A DNA stretch of 64,000 bases from Paralcaligenes sp. KSB-10 (GCF_021266465.1 NZ_CP089848.1:248001-312000), one strand, 5' to 3'; positions 1-9,603 are shown, numbered from the stretch's first letter. Notes: generated by a model from the sequence alone, not told the origin. A program made the numbers and translations.

Positions 1-10
1 TGGTGAGATA

Positions 11-29
11 ATAAGGGGTTTACCCTTAT
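11..29 (+). promoter_or_regulatory. Inverted repeat over the uvrB ribosome-binding site
   Basis: ATAAGGG and CCCTTAT form a perfect 7-bp inverted repeat around the 5-base loop GTTTA, ending one base before the uvrB GTG. It covers the purine-rich ribosome-binding sequence, so it could act as an RNA hairpin or as a DNA operator. A related sequence recurs at 2221-2243 and about 2442-2452. Its function is not known to me. Confidence 0.5.
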
Positions 30-30
30 C

Positions 31-2058
31 GTGTCCAGCATGAACGCTCCCGGCTTTGTCGAATATCCGAATAGTCCCTTTCAGTTGTACCAGCCCTATC
101 CGCCGGCGGGGGATCAGCCTGCGGCCATCGACTCGCTGGTCGACGGTATCAACGACGGCTTGATGTTCCAGACCCTGCTGGGCGTCACGGGTTCGGGGAA
201 AACCTTCACCATGGCCAATACGATTGCCCGCACGGGCCGTCCTGCCATCGTGCTGGCTCCCAATAAAACCCTGGCGGCGCAGTTGTATTCCGAAATGCGC
301 GAGTTTTTCCCGAATAATGCGGTCGAATATTTTGTGTCGTATTACGACTACTACCAGCCGGAAGCGTATGTCGCCGCTCGCGATCTTTTTATCGAAAAAG
401 ACTCGTCCATCAACGAGCACATCGAGCAGATGCGCCTGTCGGCCACCAAAAGCCTGCTCGAGCGGCGCGACACGATTATTGTCGGTACGGTGTCGTGCAT
501 ATACGGGATAGGCAATCCGGGCGATTACCATGCAATGGTGCTGACACTGCGGGCGGGCGATACGATTCCGCGCCGGGAATTGCTGGCGCGGCTGGTGGCC
601 ATGCAGTACGAGCGCAACGACGTGGAGTTCGTGCGCGGCAACTTTCGCGCCCGTGGCGAAACCATCGATGTGTTCCCGGCCGAGCATGCCGAACTGGCGC
701 TGCGCATTACTTTGTTCGACGAGGAAATCGAAAGCCTGGAGATGTTCGACCCGCTGACCGGCAAGATCAAGCAAAAGGTGCCGCGCTTCACCGTCTTTCC
801 CAGTTCGCACTATGTGACGCCGCGCGAGACGGTGCTGCGCGCTATCGAGACCATCAAGCTGGAATTGCGCGAACGCCTGGATTTCCTGGTCAAGGACGGC
901 AAGCTGGTCGAGGCGCAGCGGCTCGAGCAGCGTACCCGCTTCGATCTGGAAATGCTGCAGGAACTTGGGTTTTGCAAGGGCATCGAAAATTACTCGCGCC
1001 ATCTGTCGGGTGCGGCTCCGGGCGAACCTCCTCCGACGCTGATCGATTACCTGCCTGCCGATGCCTTGATGTTTATCGATGAAAGCCATGTCACCGTGGG
1101 CCAGCTGGGCGGCATGTATCGGGGCGACCGTTCGCGCAAGGAAACGCTGGTGCAATTTGGTTTTCGGCTTCCCTCCGCGCTGGATAACCGGCCTTTGCAG
1201 CTTGAAGAGTTCGAACAGCGCATGCGTCAATGCATCTTTGTTTCCGCGACGCCGGCCGTATATGAAAAAGAACACGCCGATAATGTGGTGGAGCAGGTGG
1301 TGCGGCCCACGGGTCTGGTGGATCCCGTGGTTGAGGTCCGGCCCGCCCTGACGCAGGTCGACGATCTGCTGGGGGAAATCAAGCTGCGTGTCGAGGTACG
1401 GGAACGTGTGCTGGTGACTACGCTGACCAAGCGCATGTCCGAGGATCTGACCGATTATCTCAATGAAAGCGGCTTGAAGGTACGCTATTTGCACTCGGAC
1501 ATCGATACTGTCGAACGGGTTGAGATCATTCGTGATCTGCGCCTGGGTGTATTCGACGTGCTGGTTGGGATCAATCTATTGCGCGAGGGGCTGGACATAC
1601 CTGAAGTGTCCCTGGTGGCGATTCTGGATGCGGATAAAGAAGGATTTTTGCGCTCGGAACGCAGCCTGATACAAACCATTGGGCGAGCGGCTCGCAACCT
1701 GCATGGGCGAGCCATTTTGTACGCCGATCGCATTACCGATTCGATGCGGCGGGCAATGGGCGAAACCGAACGCCGGCGCATCAAACAGACGGCTTTCAAT
1801 AAAGAGCATGGTATTACCGCCCGGGGCGTGGACAAGGCGGTTCGCGAAATGATTGACGGCGTGATGGCTGCCGCTCAGCCCGTTTCGGCGGCCGATGATA
1901 TTTCGCCGGATGTGCTGGTCGACGAAAAATCGCTGGCCAAGGAAATTAGGCGCCTGGAGAAATTAATGATGGATCATGCCAAAAACCTGGAGTTCGAGCA
2001 GGCGGCCGCCGCGCGCGACTCGCTCAACCGGCTCAAGCAACGTGCCTTGCTGAGTTGA
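31..2058 (+). CDS. uvrB: UvrABC system protein B (excinuclease subunit)
   Basis: UvrB is the damage-verifying helicase-like subunit of nucleotide excision repair; it is loaded by UvrA and then recruits UvrC. The 675-residue protein has the full family length. Walker A (GVTGSGKT) lies at about residues 51-58. The beta-hairpin region that clamps DNA ([10 protein letters not shown]) is near residue 110, the DESH helicase box near 350, helicase motifs V and VI follow (GRAARN near 555), and a C-terminal UVR domain that binds UvrC ends the protein. The GTG at 31 gives the usual N-terminus; an ATG three codons later (40) is an alternative. An AAGGGG ribosome-binding sequence sits 12 bases before the GTG but inside a 7-bp inverted repeat. 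The identification is certain; the exact start is not. Confidence 0.97.
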   Translation: MSSMNAPGFVEYPNSPFQLYQPYPPAGDQPAAIDSLVDGINDGLMFQTLLGVTGSGKTFTMANTIARTGRPAIVLAPNKTLAAQLYSEMREFFPNNAVEYFVSYYDYYQPEAYVAARDLFIEKDSSINEHIEQMRLSATKSLLERRDTIIVGTVSCIYGIGNPGDYHAMVLTLRAGDTIPRRELLARLVAMQYERNDVEFVRGNFRARGETIDVFPAEHAELALRITLFDEEIESLEMFDPLTGKIKQKVPRFTVFPSSHYVTPRETVLRAIETIKLELRERLDFLVKDGKLVEAQRLEQRTRFDLEMLQELGFCKGIENYSRHLSGAAPGEPPPTLIDYLPADALMFIDESHVTVGQLGGMYRGDRSRKETLVQFGFRLPSALDNRPLQLEEFEQRMRQCIFVSATPAVYEKEHADNVVEQVVRPTGLVDPVVEVRPALTQVDDLLGEIKLRVEVRERVLVTTLTKRMSEDLTDYLNESGLKVRYLHSDIDTVERVEIIRDLRLGVFDVLVGINLLREGLDIPEVSLVAILDADKEGFLRSERSLIQTIGRAARNLHGRAILYADRITDSMRRAMGETERRRIKQTAFNKEHGITARGVDKAVREMIDGVMAAAQPVSAADDISPDVLVDEKSLAKEIRRLEKLMMDHAKNLEFEQAAAARDSLNRLKQRALLS

Positions 2059-2466
2059 AGGGTGGCCGGACGGCTTATTACGAATAGTATTGGATTTGGC
2101 TAAGATGATATTGCGCCGCGTTTGAATCAGTATGTTGCAAAATACCAACATTGCAGGGCTTTTGGACGTGGCAATTCGAACGTGACTCCGTCATGTAACA
2201 ATTCTATGATGACCACGTGTTATCTAGGGGTTTACCTTGATATCGGGTGTTTTTCGAATGGGTGGAAGATCAATTGTTGCAGTGCACGAATAAGGCCGCT
2301 TCATTGCCGGTAAATTGGCTAAATCGCCTGCTTCAAAAGACCTTGAAACATCGATAAGGCCTTAATGTAGTTGCGTTTTTATTTTTGTCAATGTGTAGCC
2401 TTTGATGAATTGTGACATCGCAAAAAGGCCTTGCCTTATCTCGGGTTTTCCCTCACACTTTCACCT
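2059..2466. other. AT-rich intergenic region between uvrB and the phosphatase gene
   Basis: This 408-base stretch is clearly more AT-rich than the genes around it. I find no supported gene; a possible 63-codon frame at 2122-2313 resembles nothing and has no ribosome-binding site. It does hold dyads: ATGTTG/CAACAT at 2132-2151, a copy of the GGGGTTTACC dyad at 2221-2243 (TATC...GATA flanks), the palindrome TAAGGCCTTA at 2355-2364, and CGGGTTTTCCC at 2442-2452 just before the next gene. The region may carry promoters or a small RNA, but no clear -35/-10 pair could be fixed. Confidence 0.5.
2221..2243. promoter_or_regulatory. GGGGTTTACC dyad, second copy
   Basis: TATC-T-AGG-GGTTTA-CCT-T-GATA is an inverted repeat with one mismatched pair. 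Its core AGGGGTTTACC is identical to the core of the dyad directly in front of uvrB (14-24). A more diverged copy, CGGGTTTTCCC, lies at 2442-2452, 14 bases before the phosphatase start. Three copies next to two neighbouring genes suggest a recognition site. The binding factor is unknown. Confidence 0.4.
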
Positions 2467-2958
2467 ATGATGACTAAGGTACTTTTCGTTTGCATGGGTA
2501 ATATCTGTCGCTCGCCGAGCGCAGAAGGCGTATTTCGCCATTTGATCGACGATGCCGGATTATCCGGGGTTGTAGGCGTCGATTCTGCTGGTACCCACAG
2601 CTTTCATATCGGCGAAGCTCCCGATGCGCGCGCCCAGGCGGCGGCGCGCAAGCGTGGTTACGAAATATCCGGCAGTACGGCCCGTTTGGTTACGGCCGAC
2701 GACTTCCGCGAGTTCGACCTGATTTTGGCCATGGACTGGGAAAACCTGTCCGCCTTGCAACAGCAATGCCCCAAAATTTACCAGCACAAGCTCATGCTGC
2801 TCATGCGCTTTGCCAACGAATTCGAAGAAGCTACCGTACCCGATCCTTATTATGGCGGGCCCGAAGGGTTTGGCAAGGTGCTCGATTATCTCGAAGACGC
2901 CTGCCAGGGTGTGCTCGAACTGGTGCGCAAGCGCGCGACTCAATATCAGGCGGCTTAA
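2467..2958 (+). CDS. Low molecular weight protein tyrosine phosphatase
   Basis: This cytoplasmic phosphatase hydrolyses phosphotyrosine through a cysteinyl-phosphate intermediate. The P-loop C-x5-R-S (CMGNICRS) is at residues 9-16 and the general-acid loop DPYYGG is near residue 130; both are diagnostic. The 163-residue length is normal for the family. Two consecutive ATG codons (2467, 2470) are possible starts, and neither has a convincing ribosome-binding site. A longer reading from 2431 would run through the CGGGTTTTCCC dyad and is unlikely. No polysaccharide export genes are adjacent, so a capsule role is not indicated; this gene commonly sits beside iscR in beta-proteobacteria. It ends in a strong terminator at 2972-2998. 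Confidence 0.93.
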   Translation: MMTKVLFVCMGNICRSPSAEGVFRHLIDDAGLSGVVGVDSAGTHSFHIGEAPDARAQAAARKRGYEISGSTARLVTADDFREFDLILAMDWENLSALQQQCPKIYQHKLMLLMRFANEFEEATVPDPYYGGPEGFGKVLDYLEDACQGVLELVRKRATQYQAA

Positions 2959-2971
2959 AAGCCCCTCAGCC

Positions 2972-2998
2972 AACCGCGCGATTGCCGCGGTTTTTTTT
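2972..2998 (+). terminator. Rho-independent terminator after the phosphatase gene
   Basis: The stem AACCGCG / CGCGGTT (2972-2978 and 2986-2992) with a 7-base loop runs into eight consecutive T residues (2991-2998). It separates the phosphatase transcript from the isc operon. Confidence 0.88.
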
Positions 2999-3060
2999 AT
3001 CTGAAGTGTCCGATTTTCTCCTCATGCCTGAATCTGTACCAAATTAGTCCGGAATTTGCT

Positions 3061-3085
3061 ATACTTGACTCATTTAGTCGGGTAT
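3061..3085 (+). promoter_or_regulatory. Type 1 IscR binding site at the isc promoter
   Basis: ATACTTGACT-CATT-TAGTCGGGTAT matches the E. coli type 1 IscR consensus (ATASYYGACT...AGTCRRSTAT) at nearly every defined position. A -10-like TATACT at 3060-3065 overlaps its left edge, so holo-IscR bound here would block the promoter. A weak half-site (AAATTAGTCC) lies at 3041-3050. This supports classical autorepression of the isc operon by [2Fe-2S]-IscR. Confidence 0.85.
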
Positions 3086-3143
3086 AAAGTCGCCGGCTAT
3101 ATCTGTTTACTTGTGTACATCAGGCTTTGGCAAGGAAATCACC

Positions 3144-3653
3144 ATGCGTTTAACGACTAAAGGGCGTTTTGCGGTGACAGCCATGATTGATTTGGCGTTA
3201 CGGCAACAAAGCGGCCCGGTTACTTTGGCTGCCATCAGCCAGCGTCAGAACATTTCGCTGTCGTACCTCGAGCAGCTGTTCGGCAAATTGCGCCGACACG
3301 AGCTGGTCGAAAGCGTGCGTGGTCCCGGCGGGGGGTATTCGCTGGCGCGGCTGGCCCGGAATATTACGGTGGCCGACGTTATTTTCGCTGTCGACGAGCC
3401 ATTGGATGCGACCAGTTGTGGTGGCAAAGAAGACTGCACGGTGGGCCGAATCGGCAATACCGGCAAATGCATGACACACGAACTTTGGTCTACGCTTAAT
3501 CGTAAAATGGTTGATTACCTGGATTCCGTTTCCCTGCAAGATCTGGTCGATCAGCAACGCATGCGTTTGCTTCACGAGGCCTCGCAGGCGCAGTCCGAAG
3601 TTCGTCTTAACCGTTCGCCCGATGTGAAAATCGCATCGTCAGTGGCGGCGTAA
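3144..3653 (+). CDS. iscR: Fe-S cluster assembly regulator IscR (Rrf2 family)
   Basis: IscR is a winged-helix repressor that senses Fe-S status through its own [2Fe-2S] cluster and represses isc when loaded. The N-terminus MRLTTKGRFAV and the helix-turn-helix with the GPGGGY wing (about 60-65) are typical. The ligand region has C92, C98, C109 and H112. E. coli IscR has C92, C98, C104 and H107, so here five extra residues separate the second and third cysteines. The ATG at 3144 follows AAGGA and gives the canonical start; an in-frame start at 3111 would add 11 unrelated residues. It is first in the operon, 21 bases before iscS. Confidence 0.96.
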   Translation: MRLTTKGRFAVTAMIDLALRQQSGPVTLAAISQRQNISLSYLEQLFGKLRRHELVESVRGPGGGYSLARLARNITVADVIFAVDEPLDATSCGGKEDCTVGRIGNTGKCMTHELWSTLNRKMVDYLDSVSLQDLVDQQRMRLLHEASQAQSEVRLNRSPDVKIASSVAA

Positions 3654-3674
3654 GGATTTTTGGGAGTTGGTTCA

Positions 3675-4886
3675 ATGTTTTCACGTCCTGTATATCTAGA
3701 CTATTCTGCCACCACGCCAGTAGATCCGCGTGTGGTCGACAAAATGGTGCCGTGGCTGTACGAGCAGTTTGGCAACCCCGCTTCGCGCAGCCATGCTTAC
3801 GGCTGGGAAGCCGAAGAGGCCGTTGAGCAGGCGCGCGCCGATGTCGCAAAACTGGTCAATGCCGACCCGCGCGAAATCGTGTGGACCTCAGGGGCAACCG
3901 AGTCGAACAATCTGGCCATCAAGGGCGCGGCGGGCTTCTATTCCGGGCGTGGCAAGCATGTCATTACGGTGAAAACCGAACACAAGGCGGTGCTCGATAC
4001 CTGCAGGGAGCTTGAGCGGCAAGGGTTCGAGCTTAGCTACCTCGATGTACGGGACGACGGCTTGCTCGATCTCGACGCGTTTAAAGCGGCATTGCGTCCC
4101 GACACGATTCTTGTGTCGGTCATGTTCGTCAACAATGAAATCGGTGTTATTCAGGACATTGCTGCAATCGGCGATATCTGCCGCGAAAAGGGCATTGTTT
4201 TTCATGTCGATGCGGCACAGGCAACCGGCAAGGTCGGGATCGACCTGCAAGAGCTCAAGGTCGACCTGATGTCGTTCTCGGCACATAAAACCTATGGCCC
4301 CAAAGGCATAGGCGCTTTGTATATTCGCCGCAAGCCTCGCATCCGCGTCGAAGCGCAGATGCACGGCGGCGGCCACGAGCGCGGTTTTCGTTCGGGCACG
4401 CTGGCCACCCATCAAATCGTCGGCATGGGCGAGGCGTTCCGTCTGGCCCGCGAAGAGATGGGTACTGAAAACGAGCGGATACGCATGTTGCGCGACCGCC
4501 TCTGGAACGGGCTTTCGAAAATAGAAGAAGTCTATCTGAATGGCGACATGGATAAGCGCGTACCCCATAACCTCAACGTCAGTTTCAATTATGTCGAGGG
4601 CGAGTCGCTCATCATGGCAATCAAGGAGCTGGCCGTATCGAGCGGGTCGGCCTGCACCTCGGCCAGCCTGGAACCCTCGTACGTATTGCGCGCCCTGGGC
4701 CGCAACGACGAGCTGGCCCACAGTTCCATACGTTTTACGCTCGGTCGCTTTACAACCCAGGAAGAGATCGACTTTGCGGTTCAACTGCTGGCCAGCCGCG
4801 TCGGCAAGCTGCGCGATATGTCGCCGCTGTGGGAAATGGCCCAGGACGGCATCGACTTGAATTCGGTCGAATGGGCCGCACATTAA
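3675..4886 (+). CDS. iscS: Cysteine desulfurase IscS
   Basis: This PLP enzyme converts L-cysteine to alanine and passes persulfide sulfur to IscU and other acceptors. In the 403-residue protein the PLP lysine is K205 in [10 protein letters not shown], and the mobile-loop catalytic cysteine is C327 in [10 protein letters not shown]. The N-terminal [14 protein letters not shown] is the family signature. The ATG at 3675 has GGGAG eight bases upstream, which makes it better than the in-frame TTG at 3660. It lies between iscR and iscU in one transcription unit. Confidence 0.97.
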   Translation: MFSRPVYLDYSATTPVDPRVVDKMVPWLYEQFGNPASRSHAYGWEAEEAVEQARADVAKLVNADPREIVWTSGATESNNLAIKGAAGFYSGRGKHVITVKTEHKAVLDTCRELERQGFELSYLDVRDDGLLDLDAFKAALRPDTILVSVMFVNNEIGVIQDIAAIGDICREKGIVFHVDAAQATGKVGIDLQELKVDLMSFSAHKTYGPKGIGALYIRRKPRIRVEAQMHGGGHERGFRSGTLATHQIVGMGEAFRLAREEMGTENERIRMLRDRLWNGLSKIEEVYLNGDMDKRVPHNLNVSFNYVEGESLIMAIKELAVSSGSACTSASLEPSYVLRALGRNDELAHSSIRFTLGRFTTQEEIDFAVQLLASRVGKLRDMSPLWEMAQDGIDLNSVEWAAH

Positions 4887-4898
4887 TCAGGAGCACAC

Positions 4899-5282
4899 AT
4901 GGCTTACAGCGAAAAAGTACTTGATCATTACGAAAATCCTCGTAATGTAGGCGCGTTCGATAAATCCGATGACAGTGTCGGAACCGGCATGGTGGGTGCT
5001 CCCGCCTGTGGCGACGTCATGAAATTGCAGATCAAGGTCAACGAATCCGGTATTATCGAAGATGCGCGCTTCAAAACCTACGGCTGCGGCTCGGCCATTG
5101 CATCCAGTTCCTTGGTGACTGAATGGGTCAAGGGCAAGACGCTCGACCAGGCCATGGACATTCGCAATACGCAGATCGCCGAAGAACTGGCTTTGCCGCC
5201 AGTCAAGATTCACTGTTCGATTCTGGCTGAAGACGCGATCAAGGCAGCCGTTCGCAACTACAAAGAGAAGCACCAGGAGTAA
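4899..5282 (+). CDS. iscU: Fe-S scaffold protein IscU
   Basis: IscU is the scaffold on which [2Fe-2S] and [4Fe-4S] clusters are built before HscA/HscB-assisted transfer. All three ligand cysteines are present (C37, C63, C106), as is D39, whose change stabilises the bound cluster in homologues. The LPPVK motif that HscA recognises is at residues 99-103. The 127-residue length is exactly typical. AGGAG precedes the ATG, and only 12 bases separate it from iscS. Confidence 0.98.
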   Translation: MAYSEKVLDHYENPRNVGAFDKSDDSVGTGMVGAPACGDVMKLQIKVNESGIIEDARFKTYGCGSAIASSSLVTEWVKGKTLDQAMDIRNTQIAEELALPPVKIHCSILAEDAIKAAVRNYKEKHQE

Positions 5283-5284
5283 TC

Positions 5285-5608
5285 ATGGGAATCACGCTTA
5301 CACAACAAGCGGCCGACCACATCGGTCGTTATCTCGAGAAACGCGGCAAAGGCGTTGGCTTGCGGCTGGGCGTTCGTACTACCGGCTGCTCCGGCATGGC
5401 GTACAAGCTTGAATATGTCGATGAGCCCGATTCGGAAGACATCCTGATCGAATCGCTTGGCGTCAAAGTCTATATCGATCCCAAGAGCCTGCCTTACCTC
5501 GAGGGCACGCAGCTTGACTACTCGCGCGAAGGCTTGAACGAAGGATTCAAATTTTCCAATCCCAACGAAAAGGCCACTTGCGGGTGCGGCGAGTCCTTTA
5601 CGGTGTAA
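5285..5608 (+). CDS. iscA: A-type Fe-S carrier IscA
   Basis: IscA is an A-type carrier that accepts clusters or iron and delivers them to apo-targets, particularly [4Fe-4S] proteins. At 107 residues it has C35, C99 and C101, the complete ligand set; the C-terminal CGCGESF is diagnostic. It starts two bases after iscU and ends one base before hscB, so translational coupling is likely. Confidence 0.97.
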   Translation: MGITLTQQAADHIGRYLEKRGKGVGLRLGVRTTGCSGMAYKLEYVDEPDSEDILIESLGVKVYIDPKSLPYLEGTQLDYSREGLNEGFKFSNPNEKATCGCGESFTV

Positions 5609-5609
5609 T

Positions 5610-6143
5610 GTGGCGAGCGACAATTATTTTCAGTTGTTCGGCCTGCCTCCCCGCTACGCACTCGATAATTCGGTTTTAGAAAAGACATGGCGCGAGCTTG
5701 CCGCCAAAGTCCACCCTGATCGCTATGCGACGGCAAGCCCCGCCGAACGCAGGGTGGCGATGCAGTGGGCGTCGACGATCAACGAGGCTTATCGGGTGCT
5801 TAAAATGCCCTTGAACCGGGCTCGCTATCTGTGCGAGCTTTCGGGCTGCGACCTGCAGGCTGAAAGCAATACGCGCATGGATGATGGCTTTCTAATGCGC
5901 CAAATGGAATGGCGCGAGCGGCTCGATCATGCTCGCGAAAAGCATCGTGTCGATGTTTTTGATTCCCTGGAAGAAGACATACGCCGCTCCCGCGCCGAAA
6001 TGCACGACGCCATGATCCGCCTGATCGATCAGAAGCACGATTATGAACAGGCGTCGGACAAAGTGCGCGAATGGATGTTCGTCGAGAAATTCTCCCAGGA
6101 AGTGCAGTCCGCACATCACGATCTAAACGACCGTAAGAATTAA
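5610..6143 (+). CDS. hscB: Fe-S co-chaperone HscB (J-domain protein)
   Basis: HscB brings IscU to HscA and stimulates the HscA ATPase. The N-terminal J domain carries the HPD tripeptide (VHPDRY, residues about 35-40), followed by the C-terminal three-helix bundle that binds IscU. The 177-residue length fits the family. The start is a GTG one base after the iscA stop. The ATG that overlaps the stop is in another frame and cannot start this protein. Confidence 0.95.
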   Translation: MASDNYFQLFGLPPRYALDNSVLEKTWRELAAKVHPDRYATASPAERRVAMQWASTINEAYRVLKMPLNRARYLCELSGCDLQAESNTRMDDGFLMRQMEWRERLDHAREKHRVDVFDSLEEDIRRSRAEMHDAMIRLIDQKHDYEQASDKVREWMFVEKFSQEVQSAHHDLNDRKN

Positions 6144-6148
6144 ACACT

Positions 6149-8014
6149 ATGGCTTTATTGCAAATTTCGGAGCCAGGCGAATCGCCGGCTCCCCATCAAC
6201 GTAAGCTGGCTGTCGGCATCGATCTGGGTACGACCCATTCTCTGGTGGCATCGGTACGCAATAGTGTTCCCGAAATATTGCGCGACGCCGATGGCCGGGC
6301 CCTGTTGCCTTCAGTCGTACGGTACAGGGATTCGGGGGCTGTGGACGTCGGTTATGCGGCGATTGAATATCAGGCCGACGATACCTTGAATACGCTGGCC
6401 TCGGTCAAACGCTTTATGGGGCGGTCGCTCGACGAGGCCCGCCGCGAGGGCGTGTCCTACGAATTCGTCGACGCGCCGGGAATGGTCAAGCTGCGCACGG
6501 TTCAGGGCGACTTCAGCCCTGTGGAGGTTTCCAGCCGCATACTGGAAACCTTGCGCAAGCGCGCCGAGGGCGTGCTGGGCGGCGAACTGGTGGGGGCGGT
6601 CGTCACGGTCCCCGCCTATTTCGACGATGCGCAGCGCCAGGCGACACGCGATGCAGCCCGTTTGGCGGGTCTCACGGTACTGCGTCTGCTCAACGAGCCG
6701 ACCGCGGCGGCTATCGCCTATGGCCTGGATCATGGCGCCGAGGGTATTTATGCGGTCTACGACCTGGGGGGCGGCACCTTCGATATTTCCATACTGCGCT
6801 TGGCCCAGGGTGTATTTGAAGTCGTCGCCACGGGCGGCGACACCAGTCTGGGAGGCGACGACTTCGATGCCGAGATTGTGAATCGCGTCGTTGCGGCCCA
6901 GGGCCTGGGCAATCTGGGCAAGGGCGATCAGCGTGCCTTGCGTTTGGCCGCCCGTGCGGCTCGCGAGGCCTTGTCGACCGAATCCGCAGTCGAGTTCAAC
7001 GCCGATTTGTCCGATGCCAGGCGGATTCGCTGCACCATTGGCCGCGAACAGTTTGAAGGCTGGACGCAGGGCCTCGTGCAGCGCACGCTGCATCGCGCCA
7101 CACGCACACTGCGCGATGCGGGGCTCGACAAAGAGCAGATTAAAGGCGTGGTGATGGTGGGCGGCGCAACACGCATGCCGGTAATTCATCGCGAAGTAGG
7201 ACGTCTGTTCGGCACTGTGCCGTTGATCGATCTGGATCCCGATCAGGTCGTGGCGCTGGGTGCGGCTTTGCAGGCCAATTTGCTGGTGGGAAACCGGGCC
7301 GCGGGCGAAGACTGGCTGTTGCTGGATGTGACTCCGCTGTCTCTGGGCCTGGAAACCATGGGCGGCATTGTTGAACGTGTCATACCGCGCAACAGCACGA
7401 TTCCAGTTGCACGGGGGCAGGAATTCACAACGTTCAAGGATGGACAGTCGGCCATGAGCATACACGTCGTGCAGGGCGAGCGGGAGCTGGTGTCCGATTG
7501 CCGTTCTTTGGGCCGTTTTGAATTGCGCGGCATTCCACCCATGACGGCAGGCGCCGCCCGTATTCGCGTTACCTTCCAGGTCGATGCGGATGGCTTGCTC
7601 AACGTGGCGGCCCGCGAAGAAAGTACAGGAGTCGAAGCTACGATTTCCGTCAAGCCGTCCTACGGATTGTCCGATGACGAGGTGGCGCAAATGCTGGCCG
7701 ATGGCATGGCCAATGCCGATGACGATGCCAAGGCTCGCGCATTGCGCGAGCAGCAGGTGGAAATCAAACAACTGATCGAGTCGGTGACGGTCGCATTGGC
7801 TGCCGATGCCGATTTATTAAGCCCTGCCGAGCACGAAAGAATTGTTCAGCGTCTGGCCCAAGCCGCCGAAGCTCAGGCTTCGGCCGATATCGAGGCGGTT
7901 CGTTCCGCGGCCAAGGCCTTGAGCCTTGCGACCGATGCCTTTGCCGCATTGCGCATGGATCGCAGCATACGTGCCGCCTTGTCGGGCCGCAGGCTCGACG
8001 AGCTGACGGAGTAA
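6149..8014 (+). CDS. hscA: Fe-S assembly Hsp70 chaperone HscA
   Basis: HscA is the specialised DnaK-like chaperone that binds the LPPVK loop of IscU and drives cluster release with ATP. At 621 residues, the N-terminal ATPase domain begins with [15 protein letters not shown] and contains the phosphate motif [11 protein letters not shown] near residue 205. The substrate-binding domain follows from about residue 390. HscA typically ends sooner than DnaK, as seen here. It starts five bases after hscB and is followed ten bases later by fdx. Confidence 0.97.
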   Translation: MALLQISEPGESPAPHQRKLAVGIDLGTTHSLVASVRNSVPEILRDADGRALLPSVVRYRDSGAVDVGYAAIEYQADDTLNTLASVKRFMGRSLDEARREGVSYEFVDAPGMVKLRTVQGDFSPVEVSSRILETLRKRAEGVLGGELVGAVVTVPAYFDDAQRQATRDAARLAGLTVLRLLNEPTAAAIAYGLDHGAEGIYAVYDLGGGTFDISILRLAQGVFEVVATGGDTSLGGDDFDAEIVNRVVAAQGLGNLGKGDQRALRLAARAAREALSTESAVEFNADLSDARRIRCTIGREQFEGWTQGLVQRTLHRATRTLRDAGLDKEQIKGVVMVGGATRMPVIHREVGRLFGTVPLIDLDPDQVVALGAALQANLLVGNRAAGEDWLLLDVTPLSLGLETMGGIVERVIPRNSTIPVARGQEFTTFKDGQSAMSIHVVQGERELVSDCRSLGRFELRGIPPMTAGAARIRVTFQVDADGLLNVAAREESTGVEATISVKPSYGLSDDEVAQMLADGMANADDDAKARALREQQVEIKQLIESVTVALAADADLLSPAEHERIVQRLAQAAEAQASADIEAVRSAAKALSLATDAFAALRMDRSIRAALSGRRLDELTE

Positions 8015-8024
8015 GAGAATTGTC

Positions 8025-8366
8025 ATGACCAAGATTACAGTTTTACCGCACCCCGAGGTCTGTCCGGAAGGTTTCGTGATCGAAACCGCGCCGGCCGGGG
8101 AATCGATTTGCCGGGTTTTGCTGGACAACCAGATCGAGATTGAGCACGCGTGCGAATTGTCCTGCGCCTGCACTACTTGCCACATCATTGTGCGTGAAGG
8201 CTTCGGCTCGCTGGAAGATGCCACCGACAACGAAGAAGACTATCTGGATCGCGCCTGGGGGCTTACTCCCGTGTCACGCCTGTCGTGCCAGGCCAAGGTG
8301 GGCCATGCCGACCTTGTGGTGGAAATACCCAAATACTCCGTTAACCACGCCAAGGAAAGCCACTGA
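8025..8366 (+). CDS. fdx: Isc-type [2Fe-2S] ferredoxin
   Basis: This adrenodoxin-type ferredoxin supplies electrons for cluster assembly on IscU. C43, C49 and C52 (C-x5-C-x2-C) and distant C88 are the four cluster ligands; the 113-residue length is typical. The stop codon overlaps the iscX ATG by one base (TGATG). Confidence 0.97.
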   Translation: MTKITVLPHPEVCPEGFVIETAPAGESICRVLLDNQIEIEHACELSCACTTCHIIVREGFGSLEDATDNEEDYLDRAWGLTPVSRLSCQAKVGHADLVVEIPKYSVNHAKESH

Positions 8367-8557
8367 TGCGCTGGACCGATACCTACGAGATCGTCGAGGC
8401 CTTGCAGGAAGCCCACCCCGATGTGGACCCCAGGCAAGTGCGTTTTACGGATTTGCGCGACTGGATACAAGCCTTGCCTGGCTTTGATGATGATCCTGCG
8501 CGTTGCGGCGAGCGGATACTCGAAGCCATCCAGATGACGTGGATCGACGAGTTGTAA
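8366..8557 (+). CDS. iscX: IscX, small acidic Isc accessory protein
   Basis: This 63-residue acidic protein binds IscS and modulates desulfurase activity, perhaps as an iron-dependent regulator. The opening MRWTDTYEIVEAL, the central DLRDWIQALPGFDDDP and the C-terminal WIDEL are family hallmarks. It overlaps fdx by one base and is the last gene of the isc operon. No clear intrinsic terminator follows in the 135 bases before the next gene. Confidence 0.95.
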   Translation: MRWTDTYEIVEALQEAHPDVDPRQVRFTDLRDWIQALPGFDDDPARCGERILEAIQMTWIDEL

Positions 8558-8692
8558 ACGCGGCAATGATCCGCAGGGCCGCCTGTGTTTCTTTTCAGGC
8601 CGTGATGGGCGATGGGATGTGCGTGGTTCTCCGGATGCCCATGGCTCTCGGGTATATTATTGCTTCGCCCAACTCTTCCCGTCCTGACAGCC

Positions 8693-9574
8693 ATGGCTCT
8701 TCCTACGTTACGTTTTGGCTTGGCGGCCAACCGCTTGCATCACGAAACTCCCGATGCGGCGATATTCAATTGGCTTGAGCGATCCGGCCCGGCGATCAAA
8801 GAGCTGGGTATCGAGTTCTATACCGTCGGGCGCACCTATCATGCGATTGAGCAATCCGGCTTGTTGCGCGGTTATGCAGGGCTGGTCCGCTATCCCTACG
8901 GCCGTGACGGCGGCCTGATGAAGCTGGTGGCCCGGGTTACCGAGAGCCGCGACGGAGCGCCGCCGTTCGATGGCGCCATTTATCTCATCGATCCTGTGGA
9001 TCCTTCATCCATCTTTCCAGAGGCCCTGGCCTTGAAGCGCCAGTGCATTACTCACGGCCGACCCTTTATTTCCACCGTTGCCGGTGCTGTCGAGTGGATC
9101 GAGGTGGAGCGCCTGCACGCGGGCCTGGCTCCTACGGCCGAAACCAGGCGGTTGTTTGATTTTTCGCAAAAAACGGTTGCCCTGATTGCGCACGACGCTC
9201 TCAAAGACCAGATGGTCGATTTTGCGAGCCGCCATTTCGACCTTTTGTCGAGGTTCGAGTCGCGCATAGGCACGGGCACCACCAGCGGACGCCTGAATGA
9301 GCTTGCCTGGTCGCGCGGATGGCCCGGCGGGCAACCGTGGGTGCAGGCTTATTTAAGCGGGCCCTTGGGCGGCGACGCGCAGATCGCCGAGCTGGTGCTG
9401 GAACAGCGTTGCCAGCGGGTTATTTTCTTTGAAGACCCTCACGTTGCACGCCAGCATGAAGCCGATATACAACTGCTTGAAAGAGCCGTTCGCGTGGTGA
9501 CCGACATTGCCACCTGCGCCACATCGCCCGTTGTCGCCCATAAATGGGCACAAGCGGTGGAAGGCCTGGCCTAG
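8693..9574 (+). CDS. Tandem methylglyoxal synthase-like protein
   Basis: The C-terminal half (about 158-293) matches methylglyoxal synthase, which converts dihydroxyacetone phosphate to methylglyoxal plus phosphate. It has AHD (166-168), the phosphate loop GTGTTSG (193-199), SGPLGGD (222-228), FFEDP (245-249) and H255. The N-terminal half (about 5-140) shows a related fold pattern (DPVDPSSIFPEALALKRQC near 100-118) but lacks the GTT loop, so it may be a degenerate second copy. Ordinary enzymes have about 150 residues, so this 293-residue form is a double-domain variant. The start at 8693 (MALPTLRFGL) is chosen because upstream in-frame codons encode nothing family-like. It faces lysS convergently. 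Confidence 0.82.
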   Translation: MALPTLRFGLAANRLHHETPDAAIFNWLERSGPAIKELGIEFYTVGRTYHAIEQSGLLRGYAGLVRYPYGRDGGLMKLVARVTESRDGAPPFDGAIYLIDPVDPSSIFPEALALKRQCITHGRPFISTVAGAVEWIEVERLHAGLAPTAETRRLFDFSQKTVALIAHDALKDQMVDFASRHFDLLSRFESRIGTGTTSGRLNELAWSRGWPGGQPWVQAYLSGPLGGDAQIAELVLEQRCQRVIFFEDPHVARQHEADIQLLERAVRVVTDIATCATSPVVAHKWAQAVEGLA

Positions 9575-9603
9575 GGTCGCAGCACCAGGGGAGGGGGCCC
9601 AAG

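Noticed and set aside
2122-2313. A 63-codon frame in the uvrB-phosphatase gap
   Set aside because: There is no ribosome-binding site and no recognisable sequence; it runs through dyad-rich AT DNA.
3660-3674. TTG start at 3660 for iscS
   Set aside because: The ATG at 3675 has a better placed GGGAG and gives the usual N-terminus.
6311-7771. A 486-codon open frame antisense to hscA
   Set aside because: It is a shadow produced by GC-rich codon bias in hscA; the product has no recognisable domain and hscA is certain.
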